Translations under genes and position numbers: made by a program
Notes under the pieces: model-generated
Databases searched by the model: none
The model's input: only the letters and a program-made list of their open reading frames with translations
Told to the model about the DNA's origin: nothing
Shown: positions 7,622 through 15,716 of the stretch, in pieces
Position numbering within the stretch: the first letter of the stretch is position 1
Layout: every line of letters begins with the position of its first letter
NCBI GenBank assembly: GCA_026014875.1
Contig: JAOZHO010000038.1
Span: 1 to 33,952 of the forward strand
Direction of reading: 5' to 3'
Source of the DNA: Candidatus Bathyarchaeota archaeon
GTDB lineage: Archaea; Thermoproteota; Bathyarchaeia; TCS64
DNA length: 33,952 nt

Positions 7622-9112
7622 TCAGCCCTTGGAGTAGCTCGCAACTTTTCCCTGCAGAGACTCGAGCGCCCCCGAGACCTTCCCGGTCTGGGCTTCAATG
7701 TGGATCCTGTAATTTTGGACGAGCTCATGCCTTTTCTCGAGCATCGCCCTAACATGGTCCGGGTGAGGGCTCCCCTCAGACTTTCGACGCATGAGGCACG
7801 CCTCGGGGTCGGTGGCCTGGTCGAGGTGCTCCTGGCTTATCCGGGCGCCCTTCCCGAGGACCTCCTCGGCAACAGCGTCGATCTTGGAGGGAGTGAGGTC
7901 CGAGAGGGTCTTGCCTTCGGCGAGGACTTTCCTGACCAGGGCGGCGGCTGTCCGGTAGGACTCCCTGAAGTTGAGCCCGGCCTCGGTGACCAGGGTCTCC
8001 GCGAGCTCCACTGCGACGGTGAGGCTCCCCTTGAGCCGTTCCCTCATCTTCGCCTCGTTCACTGTGAGGGTTGAGACGATGCCAGTCATCACCTCTAGGC
8101 TGGTGCGGGTGGTGTCGAGGCAGCGCCAGAGGGGTATCTTGGTCTGCTGGAGGTCCTGGTAGTAGCCGCTGTTCACCCCCTTCACCATGGTGAGGAGCTC
8201 CGTGAGGCAGCCGTAGACCTCCGAGGACTTGCCCCTGATGAGCTCCAGGGTGCTGGGGTTCTTCTTCTGGGGCATGATGCTGCTCGAGGAGGCGTACTCG
8301 TCCGCGAGCTCGACGTAGGCGAACTCGACGCTGGACCACTCCAGGAGGTCGGCTGCTGCCCTGCTCAGGTTCCCCATGAGGATGGCGCAGGTCGACGCGG
8401 TCTCCACGGCCCAGTCCCTGCCGCTGGTGGCGTCGATGCTGTTCTCGACGAGTCCGTCGAATCCCAGGAGCTCCGTGGTCTTCCGGCGGTCGACGTTGAT
8501 GCTGGTCCCCCCTACGGGGCCTGATCCTAGGGGGTTCAGGTTGACTCTGCCATAGCACTCTGATAGGCGCTGGGAGTCCCTGAGGAAAGCGTCAGCATAA
8601 GAGACGAGGTAGTGGGCGAAGGTGCCCACCTGGGCGTGCTGGCCGTGGGTGTAGAGCATCATGAGGGTATCGACGTTCTCCCCGGCCCGCTTCAGGAGGG
8701 CCTCAACGAGGTCTATGAGCTGGGCGTTTATCGCGAGGAGCTCCTCCCGGGTCCTGAGGCGCATGTCGACGACGACCTGATCGTTCCTGCTCCTGCCCGT
8801 ATGGATCATCCCGCCCACGTCCAGTCCCACCTTCTCGACCACCTTGGTCTCGATGTACTCGTGGACGTCCTCGTACTCGGCCCCGATCTCTATCTCGCCG
8901 GCGCGCCACTGGGCCCTGATCTCCTCGAGGGCGGAGAGGATCTTCACGAGGGCTTCCCGGGGGATTATGCCCTGCTCGTGGAGCATGATGTCGTGGGCCT
9001 CTGTGCCGTTGAGGTCGTCCTCGAATATGCGGAGGTCCTCGACGACCGAGGTGTGGAACCGGGCGGTCCTGTCGTCGAACTCCTTGGCCAGCCTAGACCT
9101 GAACAGGCTCAT
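7622..9112 (-). CDS. argH: Argininosuccinate lyase
   Basis: The last enzyme of arginine synthesis, splitting argininosuccinate into arginine and fumarate; a cytosolic homotetramer of the fumarase/aspartase superfamily. The 496-residue protein has the signature loop SSSSIMPQKKNP with the catalytic serine, the TGRSRNDQVVVDMRL substrate-binding block, and NPLGSGPVGGTSINVDR. The segment around the conserved catalytic His reads YTHGQHAQ where most lyases have YTHLQ.AQP, a mild divergence. Length is slightly above the usual 460-490. No other arginine gene lies nearby, so the gene is unlinked from argG in this window. It diverges from the amidohydrolase gene across about 170 bases. Confidence 0.96.
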   Translation of the reverse strand: MSLFRSRLAKEFDDRTARFHTSVVEDLRIFEDDLNGTEAHDIMLHEQGIIPREALVKILSALEEIRAQWRAGEIEIGAEYEDVHEYIETKVVEKVGLDVGGMIHTGRSRNDQVVVDMRLRTREELLAINAQLIDLVEALLKRAGENVDTLMMLYTHGQHAQVGTFAHYLVSYADAFLRDSQRLSECYGRVNLNPLGSGPVGGTSINVDRRKTTELLGFDGLVENSIDATSGRDWAVETASTCAILMGNLSRAAADLLEWSSVEFAYVELADEYASSSSIMPQKKNPSTLELIRGKSSEVYGCLTELLTMVKGVNSGYYQDLQQTKIPLWRCLDTTRTSLEVMTGIVSTLTVNEAKMRERLKGSLTVAVELAETLVTEAGLNFRESYRTAAALVRKVLAEGKTLSDLTPSKIDAVAEEVLGKGARISQEHLDQATDPEACLMRRKSEGSPHPDHVRAMLEKRHELVQNYRIHIEAQTGKVSGALESLQGKVASYSKG

Positions 9113-9281
9113 ATTTGTTCAACGCCTAGGTTGAGCCGGGGGATCGTTTAATACTTTACGACACAGCTGCCGTGAACGGGACAAGTTTAACCTCATTTAC
9201 GACAGTCGGCGTTGATCTCCCTTGAGAGGAGAACCCTGAAAACGTTAAGAACCACGTTCATCTGAGTTCGTACGAGTTCTC

Positions 9282-10913
9282 ATGGGATTGGATCTCGCGA
9301 TAATCGGCGGCATCGTGGTCGACGGATCGGGGAGGAAGGGTTACGAGGCCGGTTTAGGGGTCAAAGACGGCAGGATTGCCAAGATCGGCTCCATCAAGGC
9401 CGGCGACGCTGATGAGATCATAGATGTTGCAGGTCTGATCGTGGCTCCCGGCTTCATTGACATACATGCCCACTCAGACGCCCCACTATTGGTTAATCCG
9501 AGGGCTGAGAGCAAGGTGAGGCAGGGGGTCACCACTGAGACAATCGGGAACTGCGGAGGCTCGATCGCTCCCCTCACCGATCTGGCCAGAGAGGAGATCG
9601 TTGGGAGACTCGGCCCCTTAGGCGTGGATGCATCCTGGTCCAGTTTCGGGGAGTACCTCGAAAGGCTCGATAGGGGTGTGGCTCTGAACGTCGTCGCCTT
9701 CGTGGGCCACGGGACCGTGAGGCAGTGCGTCATGGACCTAGAGGAGAGGGCTCCCACGTCGGGGGAGCTCGAGGAGATGAAGGGGCTGGTGGGGGCGGCG
9801 ATGCGGGACGGGGCCTTCGGGATGTCCTCGGGGCTCGTCTATCCCCCCGGGAGATACGCTGACACGGCGGAACTCACGGAGCTCTGCAGGGTTGTCGCCG
9901 AGCACGGAGGAGTCTACGCCACCCACGTCCGGGGGGAGAGGGAGACCATGATCCAGGCCATCGAGGAGGCCATCAAGATAGGGGTGGAGGCCGGGGTCTC
10001 CCTCCAGATCTCCCACCACCCCGCCAAGATCGGGGCGTGGGGGACATCCACCAAGACACTGTTGATGATGGAAGAGACGACCGAGCGAGGCGTCGACGTC
10101 ATGTGTGACCTCCACCCGTACATCGCAGGCGCCACCGGGCTCACCGCGATTCTTCCCCCCTGGGCCCAGGCGGGGGGATCCCGGAGAATAGTTGAAAGGA
10201 TAAAGGATCCCGAACTCAGGGTGAGAATGAAGGAGGACATGATCGCTGACAAGGTGCCCGGGCCCGGTCACTCCGGCCTCGCGAAGAGGGGGATGTGGGA
10301 CAAGATAGTGATCCCCAGCTACCCCGAGGACTGGCCCGTAGGCCGCACCATCGCTGAGATCGCAGAGGAGAGGGGGCAGGACCCCTTCGACGCCTACTTC
10401 GACCTCGTGGAGGGCTCCGGGGTCCAGGGGGGGATCATCGGGTTCTACTATAACGAGCCGGACATCAGGAACGTCCTCCTGAGCCCCAGGAGCGTCATCG
10501 GATCGGACGGCTCCGCCCTCGCCCCCTACGGTGTCCTGGGGAGGGGGAAGAACCACCCCCGGAGCTACGGTACGTTCCCCATGATCTTCAGGAAGTACGT
10601 GAGGGGGGAGTCGAGGCCCGAACTGGTCTACGACGAGGGGGAGAAGATCATGAGCGCCGAGGAGGCGGTGAGGAAGATGACCTCCGCCCCGGCCCGGAAG
10701 CTGGGCATAGAGGACAGGGGGCTGATCAAGGAAGGATTCTGGGCGGACCTGGTGGTTTTCGATCTCGACAGGATCGCGGACACGGCGACCTTCCTCGAGC
10801 CCTATCAGTATCCCGTGGGGATCGAGCATGTCCTGGTGAACGGAGTCCCGGTGATAAGCTCGGGGGAACACACGGGAGCGTTACCCGGGAAGGTCCTGAG
10901 GCACGGGGGCTGA
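9282..10913 (+). CDS. N-acyl-D-amino-acid deacylase (D-aminoacylase family amidohydrolase)
   Basis: A 543-residue amidohydrolase of the D-aminoacylase group, which removes the acyl group from N-acyl-D-amino acids using zinc. The TIM-barrel metal motif HAHSD follows GLIVAPGFID. The family-specific segment QGVTTETIGNCGGSIAP contains the zinc-bridging cysteine. Further blocks are SSGLVYPPGRYADTAEL, ATHVRGE, QISHHPAK and IGSDGSALAP, the last with the catalytic Asp. A C-terminal beta domain ends at the family-typical VLVNGVPVISSGEH. Likely role: salvage of D-amino acids or acylated peptides from detritus, which would suit a heterotrophic sediment archaeon (inference). It appears to be a single-gene unit. 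Confidence 0.93.
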   Translation: MGLDLAIIGGIVVDGSGRKGYEAGLGVKDGRIAKIGSIKAGDADEIIDVAGLIVAPGFIDIHAHSDAPLLVNPRAESKVRQGVTTETIGNCGGSIAPLTDLAREEIVGRLGPLGVDASWSSFGEYLERLDRGVALNVVAFVGHGTVRQCVMDLEERAPTSGELEEMKGLVGAAMRDGAFGMSSGLVYPPGRYADTAELTELCRVVAEHGGVYATHVRGERETMIQAIEEAIKIGVEAGVSLQISHHPAKIGAWGTSTKTLLMMEETTERGVDVMCDLHPYIAGATGLTAILPPWAQAGGSRRIVERIKDPELRVRMKEDMIADKVPGPGHSGLAKRGMWDKIVIPSYPEDWPVGRTIAEIAEERGQDPFDAYFDLVEGSGVQGGIIGFYYNEPDIRNVLLSPRSVIGSDGSALAPYGVLGRGKNHPRSYGTFPMIFRKYVRGESRPELVYDEGEKIMSAEEAVRKMTSAPARKLGIEDRGLIKEGFWADLVVFDLDRIADTATFLEPYQYPVGIEHVLVNGVPVISSGEHTGALPGKVLRHGG

Positions 10914-11060
10914 GGGCTACTCTCCCTCGTTCATCCTCTCGCGCTGGCGTTATATTGAATAATTCATGTAATAGATAGTAGGGAGCTTGTCCACCGTGCG
11001 CGCGAGAGGATAAGGTGATAAAGCGCATAGATAGAAAATCGGGAATTTACACCCTTAACA

Positions 11061-11089
11061 CTTAAATATAATTATACAAGTTTGTATAA
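11061..11089 (+). promoter_or_regulatory. TATA-like box plus perfect palindrome, probable autoregulatory operator
   Basis: CTTAAATATA at 11061-11070 is a good TATA-like box about 35-40 bases before the GTG start of the wHTH gene. Directly after it lies TTATACAA-GT-TTGTATAA (11072-11089), a perfect inverted repeat of eight bases with a two-base spacer, placed where a bound protein would block initiation. The adjacent gene encodes a small DNA-binding-like protein, so self-repression is the simplest reading. Confidence 0.6.
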
Positions 11090-11102
11090 CTCGGTGGCAT
11101 AA

Positions 11103-11351
11103 GTGGTCCATGAACCTAGGCTTGATACGATCTTAATGGTAGAAAAGGCCATTCAGGACTTTCCATCTTATCCAAAGAAAATGGAATTATGGAGAAGCTT
11201 ACCAAAAAAGATGCAATATCAAACTTTTAAAAGAGTATTGGATTACTTTGAGGCTTCGGGTAAGATAATTTACAATTCAAACGAAATTATCTACACTGGC
11301 GGAAATAATCCAAAACTAAAAGAACTGATCCGTACAGCTGTCAAATTATAA
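11103..11351 (+). CDS. Small winged-helix-like protein, putative antitoxin
   Basis: An 82-residue protein with a GTG start. The segment ELWRSLPKKMQYQTFKRVLD followed by YFEASGKIIYNSNEIIYT has the helix-helix-recognition-helix-wing order of a winged HTH, and resembles the small archaeal wHTH proteins often found beside RelE-like toxins. The gene is much more AT-rich than its neighbours. A TATA-like box and a perfect palindrome lie just upstream, consistent with self-regulation. It faces the RelE-like gene tail to tail, with four bases between the stop codons; most toxin-antitoxin genes are instead in one operon. The DNA-binding role is fairly likely, the antitoxin role is inference. Confidence 0.6.
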   Translation: MVHEPRLDTILMVEKAIQDFPSYPKKMELWRSLPKKMQYQTFKRVLDYFEASGKIIYNSNEIIYTGGNNPKLKELIRTAVKL

Positions 11352-11355
11352 ATAT

Positions 11356-11688
11356 CTACATTTTATATCCAAACCGCTTTTCATATTCTGGATGTGTCAT
11401 TATATCAAGAATGACTGGACAAACTTCTGATTCAAACGGGTGTAAGGTATAACACGAACGAAAGCCCTCTGGATGTTTTATCAAATATAAGTTCTCTAAT
11501 CCGAATTTTCTTATGTAATAATCAGGTATTTGTTCCCTTTTTTGTTTAATGCCGCTTGTTTTGCTAATTAACAATTTATTTTTCCACTTCTCTATCCAGC
11601 GATGAAATTTATGATCTGGATCCAATGAATCTAATTTTTGTTTTAATTCTGGATCGCAATATACTGCGGTGGAACCTTTATTTGACAT
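11356..11688 (-). CDS. RelE/HigB-superfamily-like protein, putative toxin
   Basis: A 110-residue basic protein. Its second half (IPDYYIRKFGLENLYLIKHP, then a beta-strand ending in CYTL, and a C-terminal PEYEKRFGY) matches the beta-sheet pattern and terminal YEKRFGY-type motif of archaeal RelE/HigB-like mRNA interferases. Residues 1-45 carry helices before the core. Like its neighbour it is AT-rich, unlike the surrounding C/G-ending genes, which suggests recent transfer as a unit. It has its own TATA-like box (ATAAATATT near 11713-11722), so it could be transcribed without its partner. Ribosome-dependent RNA cleavage is typical of the family; it is not shown here. Confidence 0.55.
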   Translation of the reverse strand: MSNKGSTAVYCDPELKQKLDSLDPDHKFHRWIEKWKNKLLISKTSGIKQKREQIPDYYIRKFGLENLYLIKHPEGFRSCYTLHPFESEVCPVILDIMTHPEYEKRFGYKM

Positions 11689-11896
11689 ATAATACTGAAT
11701 GGCTACAAATTCAATATTTATGTGTTATTTTAATACGAAACCGCGCACGCATCCACTTCAGCCAATCCCCGAAAATATACCGATACACCTTAGCAGTATG
11801 AGGAGCCAAACGACTAAACCACCTCTGAACAATGGATGAACTAAAAACATCCACCAATAACAATCAGACAAAAACACTCTATCAAATAAAGTTAAA

Positions 11897-12403
11897 CTAT
11901 TCGTCTAATCTCTCACGCTGATAGATACCGTCGTAGCCTCTCGGGACCTCCTCGATGTCGAAGAATACCAGCTGGACCACCCGGGCGTCCCTCTTGAGCC
12001 TGATCCCGTTGGGATTGCTCACAACGAGGAGGCTGCTGCTCCTTCCCTCGTATCCCGGGTCCCAGATCGCGGTCTCAACCGAGGCCCCGTTCCTCAGCAT
12101 GGTGCTCCGGCTCCGGGCCATCGCCACGAGGTCCAGGGGGATCTTCACCACCTCGTTGTAGACGATGGTGTAGCAGCCCTGCTCCAGGGAATACCAGTCC
12201 TCGTCGTCAGGCTCCAGGGGCTCCGTGGGGGCGATCTCCCGCTCCACGTTGGAGAAGTCGACGCTCCCCCCACCCATGTAACCCAGGATCGCTCCCAGGC
12301 TGAGGTCGAATCCCGTGGGCTGAAGCTGGGTCTCCAGGTCGACATACCCGGTGATGAGCTGGTTCTCCTCGATGAGGCGCCTGATCTCGCCGGAGTTCAA
12401 CAA
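11897..12403 (-). CDS. dut: dUTP diphosphatase / dCTP deaminase family protein
   Basis: A 168-residue member of the trimeric dUTPase/dCTP deaminase family, which removes dUTP or makes dUMP for thymidylate synthesis. The core reads ARSRSTMLRNGASVETAIWD then PGYEGRSSSLLV, followed by the Gln-containing RDARVVQLVFF and the C-terminal YQRER. The WDPGYEGRS form fits archaeal dUTPase better than dCTP deaminase, which normally keeps an E following the strand for deamination; I therefore favour dUTPase, but a bifunctional enzyme is possible. The C-terminal tail ends shortly after YQRERLDE. It is transcribed alone, away from the AT-rich toxin-like islet. Confidence 0.82.
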   Translation of the reverse strand: MLNSGEIRRLIEENQLITGYVDLETQLQPTGFDLSLGAILGYMGGGSVDFSNVEREIAPTEPLEPDDEDWYSLEQGCYTIVYNEVVKIPLDLVAMARSRSTMLRNGASVETAIWDPGYEGRSSSLLVVSNPNGIRLKRDARVVQLVFFDIEEVPRGYDGIYQRERLDE

Positions 12404-12603
12404 ATCTGATCAGTCTACCTAGAGTTCATTGTCTACTAATAAACGAGAATAATAGATCTCTCATTTCGGATGAGTCTAATTTTATCACCCTCTAATGTTT
12501 CCTCTGAACACTATTTCATTGGAAGTTAAAGAATTATGTGACCTAGGCTGCCCAAAGCGCCCCAAAAAGCTCGCCTTCACCTCACGCGGGCGAAAAAGCA
12601 ATC

Positions 12604-12661
12604 CAGTAGCTATTCAGTAGCAAACACAACAAAAAAACAACCGGAAAAACACCCCAAACAC
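12604..12661 (-). repeat. Shared tail element, copy A
   Basis: Read on the minus strand this contains GTGTTTGGGGTGTTTTT (12661-12645) and then GCTACTGAATAGCTACTG (12621-12604). Both blocks are present base for base, in the same order, on the plus strand after tRNA-Arg (33492-33508 and 33573-33590). The 18-base block is itself a doubled GCTACTG with an 11-base period. The spacing between the two blocks is about 41 bases shorter here than in the other copy. Confidence 0.7.
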
Positions 12662-12672
12662 ACGCGACTACA

Positions 12673-12708
12673 CCAAAAAAAAAATAAAAATTATGGGCGG
12701 CCCGCCTA
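12673..12708 (-). terminator. GC hairpin plus T-run after the MtrH-like gene
   Basis: On the minus strand a small GGCG-GGC-CGCC stem (within 12697-12708) is followed by a T-rich run of about 20 bases (ATTTTTATTTTTTTTTT). T-runs are the main archaeal termination signal, and the position, 60-90 bases after the stop codon, is suitable. Confidence 0.55.
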
Positions 12709-12767
12709 GCCGGAGCCCTTCAGGAAGCCAGAGGAGACGAACTCCACGCTCGCCCGCGCGGCACGCC

Positions 12768-13673
12768 TCACCCTATCCTATACCTGGGATGATCTCTCCC
12801 CGGCCTCACACGCTTCTCGATCTGAAGCTGACTGTAAGCAGCGTCGACGAGAGCCACCGCAGGGAAAACGTCCCCCGCGACTTCAATGGGCCCATAGAGC
12901 ACAAAGTCAGCCCCCAGAGCCGTGGGCAGCGAACTCGCCACGGCGACCGCCGAAGTGACCGCCTTATCGCTGAACTTCTCCTCGAGCCTCTTCCACGAAG
13001 AGATGGCGTTATGGGCGCCACATCCCGAGGGGTACCCATAACGGTCCTTGACCCTGTGAATCGCCTTCAAAGCGAGACCCAACGAAGGGACATCGATGAC
13101 CACGGTATCCACAAGGACATTCTCAACCCCAGCGTCCTCCACCTTAGGCAGAAGCACGTCGAGGAGCCCACTCTTATCGGAGGAGAGCAGGGTGGTGGTG
13201 CTGTATAGAAGAAGTATCGCGCTGGAGCAGCCCACCTCCTTAATCTTCTCATAGACACGTGAGCCGGAGTGAGGAGTTAAGGAGTTGAGGACGACCCGAT
13301 CCAGAAGCCCCTGATCGCTCGCATACTGAAGAACCTCAACCTGACTCTCCTCAGAGGGGACATCCACGACCAGAGGCATCTCCGTGACCCCGGCGACAAA
13401 GTCCATATACCGCCCCGCCGCCACAGCGTTCTCCGCGACGATGTCCAACATCCCAGGGAGCCCGGTCATATCCGTCTGCTCCTCCACCCTCCTGACGAGA
13501 ACTTCAGCCCATTTCATGTCGAATAACCCCTCCCGGGGATCCCGGACGATGTTATGGCCCTTGTAGAAGATGGAGCCAATCATCACGGTGGGGGTGATGC
13601 CCGGCTCCCCTCCTACCTTGACCCCGTGGATCTCGAAGGTCTTCTGCTCGACGGCGTACTCGAAGAGCGACAA
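12768..13673 (-). CDS. MtrH-family methyltransferase (methyl-corrinoid : tetrahydromethanopterin)
   Basis: A 301-residue TIM-barrel methyltransferase of the MtrH family. In methanogens MtrH transfers the methyl group between tetrahydromethanopterin and a corrinoid; stand-alone homologues without the membrane Mtr subunits work with soluble corrinoid proteins. Seen here: EIHGVKVGGEPGITPTVMIG at the N-terminus, GHNIVRDP, MPLVVDVPSEES, VLNSLTPHSG, and GYPSGCGAHNAISSW, all typical MtrH blocks. No MtrA-G gene is present. It diverges from the UroD-like and corrinoid genes across about 135 bases, which suggests one methyl-transfer module and joint control. Toward the 3' end the gene becomes rich in G- and T-ending codons. 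Confidence 0.88.
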   Translation of the reverse strand: MSLFEYAVEQKTFEIHGVKVGGEPGITPTVMIGSIFYKGHNIVRDPREGLFDMKWAEVLVRRVEEQTDMTGLPGMLDIVAENAVAAGRYMDFVAGVTEMPLVVDVPSEESQVEVLQYASDQGLLDRVVLNSLTPHSGSRVYEKIKEVGCSSAILLLYSTTTLLSSDKSGLLDVLLPKVEDAGVENVLVDTVVIDVPSLGLALKAIHRVKDRYGYPSGCGAHNAISSWKRLEEKFSDKAVTSAVAVASSLPTALGADFVLYGPIEVAGDVFPAVALVDAAYSQLQIEKRVRPGRDHPRYRIG

Positions 13674-13808
13674 TGCGATCCCCTCTAATGTTTAAAGATG
13701 TTTAAATGAAGCCCCCCCTGACGGCAGCGACTGGATAGGATCCAGCGCAAAGGGGACCGGAGAAGAATAATAAAGTCTGAAACCCAGATACACAACCGGC
13801 GAAGCATC

Positions 13809-14867
13809 ATGGATTCCCGTCAAAGAGTCCAAATGGCCCTAGATCACAAAGAGCCCGACAGGATCCCCATCCACGACAACCCGTGGCAGGCCACCGTGGA
13901 CCGATGGCGCTCCGAGGGGCTCCCCTCAGGCGTCGAGCCCAAGGACTACTTCGGATACGAGATCGTGGGGTACAAGCCGGACACGAGCCCCCTGTTCAAA
14001 GAGGAGATCATCTCCCTGGACGACGAATACATCGTGGAGAAGGACAGCTACGGCGGAATCAGAAAGAACCACAGGGACTTCTCCACCACCCCCATGATCA
14101 TCGACTACCCCTGCAAGAGCAGAGAAGACTGGGAGGCACTGAAGCCAAGGCTGGAGCCCAGCGACTTTCGGGTGAACTGGGTCTCCGACCTCAAGGACTC
14201 CCAGAGGGAGAGAAGCAGGGGGCGCTACGTCACCTACGAAGCGGTCGTGGGGTACGACAAGGCCCAGAAGTACGTCGCCTCGGAGAGGCTGCTCCGGGCG
14301 GTTCTCATGGAGCCGGAGTGGGTGAAGGACATGTACTGGACCGACGCCCGGCTCGTGATGGCGATGTGTGACAGGATGATGGAGGGGGGCTTCGAGTTCG
14401 ACGGGGCCTACCTATTCTGCGACCTGGGGTACCGTCACGGCCTCTTCTTCAGCCCCCGCCACTACGAGGAGCAGCTCCACCCCGTCTTCCAGGAGCTCTG
14501 CGACTACTTCCACGGCCACGACATGCAGGTCATCCTCCACACGTGCGGTAACGTCAAGGAGCTCATCCCCTACTTCATCGAGGCGGGGATCGACTGCCTC
14601 CAGCCCGTCGAGGTCAAGGCGGGGATGGACCTCAGGGAGCTCAAGGAAGAGTACGGGAACAAGATGGCCTATATGGGGGGCATCGACGTACGGCTCATGG
14701 CCCTCGACGACCCCAGGCCCATCGAGGAGGAGATCAGGGAGAAGGTCACCGCGGCCAAGGAGGGAGGGGGCTACATCTACCACTCCGATCACTCCGTCCC
14801 CAACAACGTGAGCTTCCAGCAGTACAAGAGAGTCTTAGAGCTCATAAGGAAATACGGGGAATACTGA
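13809..14867 (+). CDS. UroD-like cobalamin-dependent methyltransferase (substrate demethylase type)
   Basis: 352 residues of the uroporphyrinogen decarboxylase-like fold, used by methyltransferases that move a methyl group between a substrate and a corrinoid protein. The zinc motif LHTCGNV (H244, C246) is present; C263 in IDCLQPVE follows. Near the end the protein has YIYHSDHSVPNNVS, where MtaA/MtbA have a third cysteine region, so it belongs with the UroD-like substrate demethylases (such as MtoB, which O-demethylates methoxy-aromatics) rather than with coenzyme M methylases. There is no other haem gene nearby. The corrinoid protein starts two bases after its stop codon, so the pair is one operon. 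The methyl donor is not known. Confidence 0.87.
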   Translation: MDSRQRVQMALDHKEPDRIPIHDNPWQATVDRWRSEGLPSGVEPKDYFGYEIVGYKPDTSPLFKEEIISLDDEYIVEKDSYGGIRKNHRDFSTTPMIIDYPCKSREDWEALKPRLEPSDFRVNWVSDLKDSQRERSRGRYVTYEAVVGYDKAQKYVASERLLRAVLMEPEWVKDMYWTDARLVMAMCDRMMEGGFEFDGAYLFCDLGYRHGLFFSPRHYEEQLHPVFQELCDYFHGHDMQVILHTCGNVKELIPYFIEAGIDCLQPVEVKAGMDLRELKEEYGNKMAYMGGIDVRLMALDDPRPIEEEIREKVTAAKEGGGYIYHSDHSVPNNVSFQQYKRVLELIRKYGEY

Positions 14868-14869
14868 GC

Positions 14870-15520
14870 ATGACAGACGAGAGCAAGATCCTGGGAAAGC
14901 TAAGGGATGCCATCGTCGCGCTCGACATCCCCGGCCTCCAGGAGGCGTGCGAGGAGGCCATAACGGAGGGGGTCCCCGCTTACCGTGCGGTCGTCGAGGG
15001 CATGGCCAAGGGCATGGAGATCGTGGGGCAGAAGTACGAGGAGGGCGAGTACTATTTGGCCGAACTCATCATGGCAGGGGAGACCATGAGGGAGGGGATG
15101 GTGGTCCTAGAGCTCCACCTCACTGCGGGGGAGGTGTCCCGCGCCGGGAAGGCGGTCATCGGAACCGTGAAGGGGGACCTCCACGACATCGGGAAGAACG
15201 TCTTCCTCACCCTCCTTAGGGCCGCGAACTACGAGGTCATCGACCTGGGAGTAGACGTCTCCCCCGAAGGATTCCTCGAGGCCGTGAAAGAACACAGCCC
15301 CGACATCCTGGCCATGTCGGCTCTCCTCACAACCACCATGTTGGAGATGGAGAACGTAGTCGCGAAGCTGGAGAGCGAGGGGGTCCGGGAGGGACTCAAG
15401 GTCCTCATCGGAGGCGCCCCCATCAACGACGATTACGCCCAGAAGATCGGGGCGGACGCCGCTGCGAGGGACGCCGTCGACGGGGTCAAGATCGTCAACG
15501 GCTGGACCAGAGCAGGGTAG
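14870..15520 (+). CDS. Corrinoid-binding methyltransferase protein (MtaC/MtbC/MtoC-like)
   Basis: A 216-residue B12-binding protein that carries the methyl group between methyltransferases. Residues 1-88 form the helical cap domain. The Rossmann-like B12 domain follows with GTVKGDLHDIGKNVF, where H105 of the DxHxxG motif replaces the lower cobalt ligand, then LAMSALLTTTM and the VLIGGAPINDDYA loop that holds the nucleotide tail. Length is normal for the family. It is cotranscribed with the UroD-like gene, and the divergent MtrH-like enzyme would take the methyl group to tetrahydromethanopterin. The reductive activator (RamA-like) needed to rescue Co(II) is not in this window. Confidence 0.94.
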   Translation: MTDESKILGKLRDAIVALDIPGLQEACEEAITEGVPAYRAVVEGMAKGMEIVGQKYEEGEYYLAELIMAGETMREGMVVLELHLTAGEVSRAGKAVIGTVKGDLHDIGKNVFLTLLRAANYEVIDLGVDVSPEGFLEAVKEHSPDILAMSALLTTTMLEMENVVAKLESEGVREGLKVLIGGAPINDDYAQKIGADAAARDAVDGVKIVNGWTRAG

Positions 15521-15716
15521 AATAGCCCTTCAAGGGAAAGCCTCGTCAGGCTATCCAAGGACCTAGAGTCTCTTCGTCAGCCCCCACGGGTAACCCGATC
15601 TACAGCGCTGCGCGCGCGAACCGCATGGCAAATGAATGACACTACGCGACGGTCTCCTGAAGCCATTGCACTATCGTTAAGTATCCATGAAACATCATCT
15701 GATTCTCGTGCCCAAA

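Larger units (their letters stand above)
12404..12767. other. Intergenic stretch with GC-rich hairpin, A/T-run and shared repeat blocks
   Basis: No gene seen. Next to the MtrH-like stop lies a GC-rich tail, then a GGCG-GGC-CGCC hairpin, then a long T-run on the minus strand. Beyond it are C/A-rich sequence (plus strand) with two blocks shared with the region after tRNA-Arg, and ordinary AT-rich sequence in front of dut. Confidence 0.6.

Noticed and set aside
9738-10871. A 377-codon antisense frame within the D-aminoacylase gene
   Set aside because: The plus-strand frame has all family motifs; the antisense product is Pro/Gly/His-rich and matches nothing.
12690-12767. GC-rich stretch after the MtrH-like gene checked as a tRNA or small structured RNA
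   Set aside because: It has a short GGAG/CTCC hairpin with a TTCGT loop but no acceptor stem or cloverleaf in either direction.
15530-15640. Short inverted repeats and a GCGCGCGC run after the corrinoid gene, similar to runs near 10998 and 29350
   Set aside because: The arms are only five bases with almost no loop, and alternating CG runs are short; too weak to call a repeat family or a terminator.
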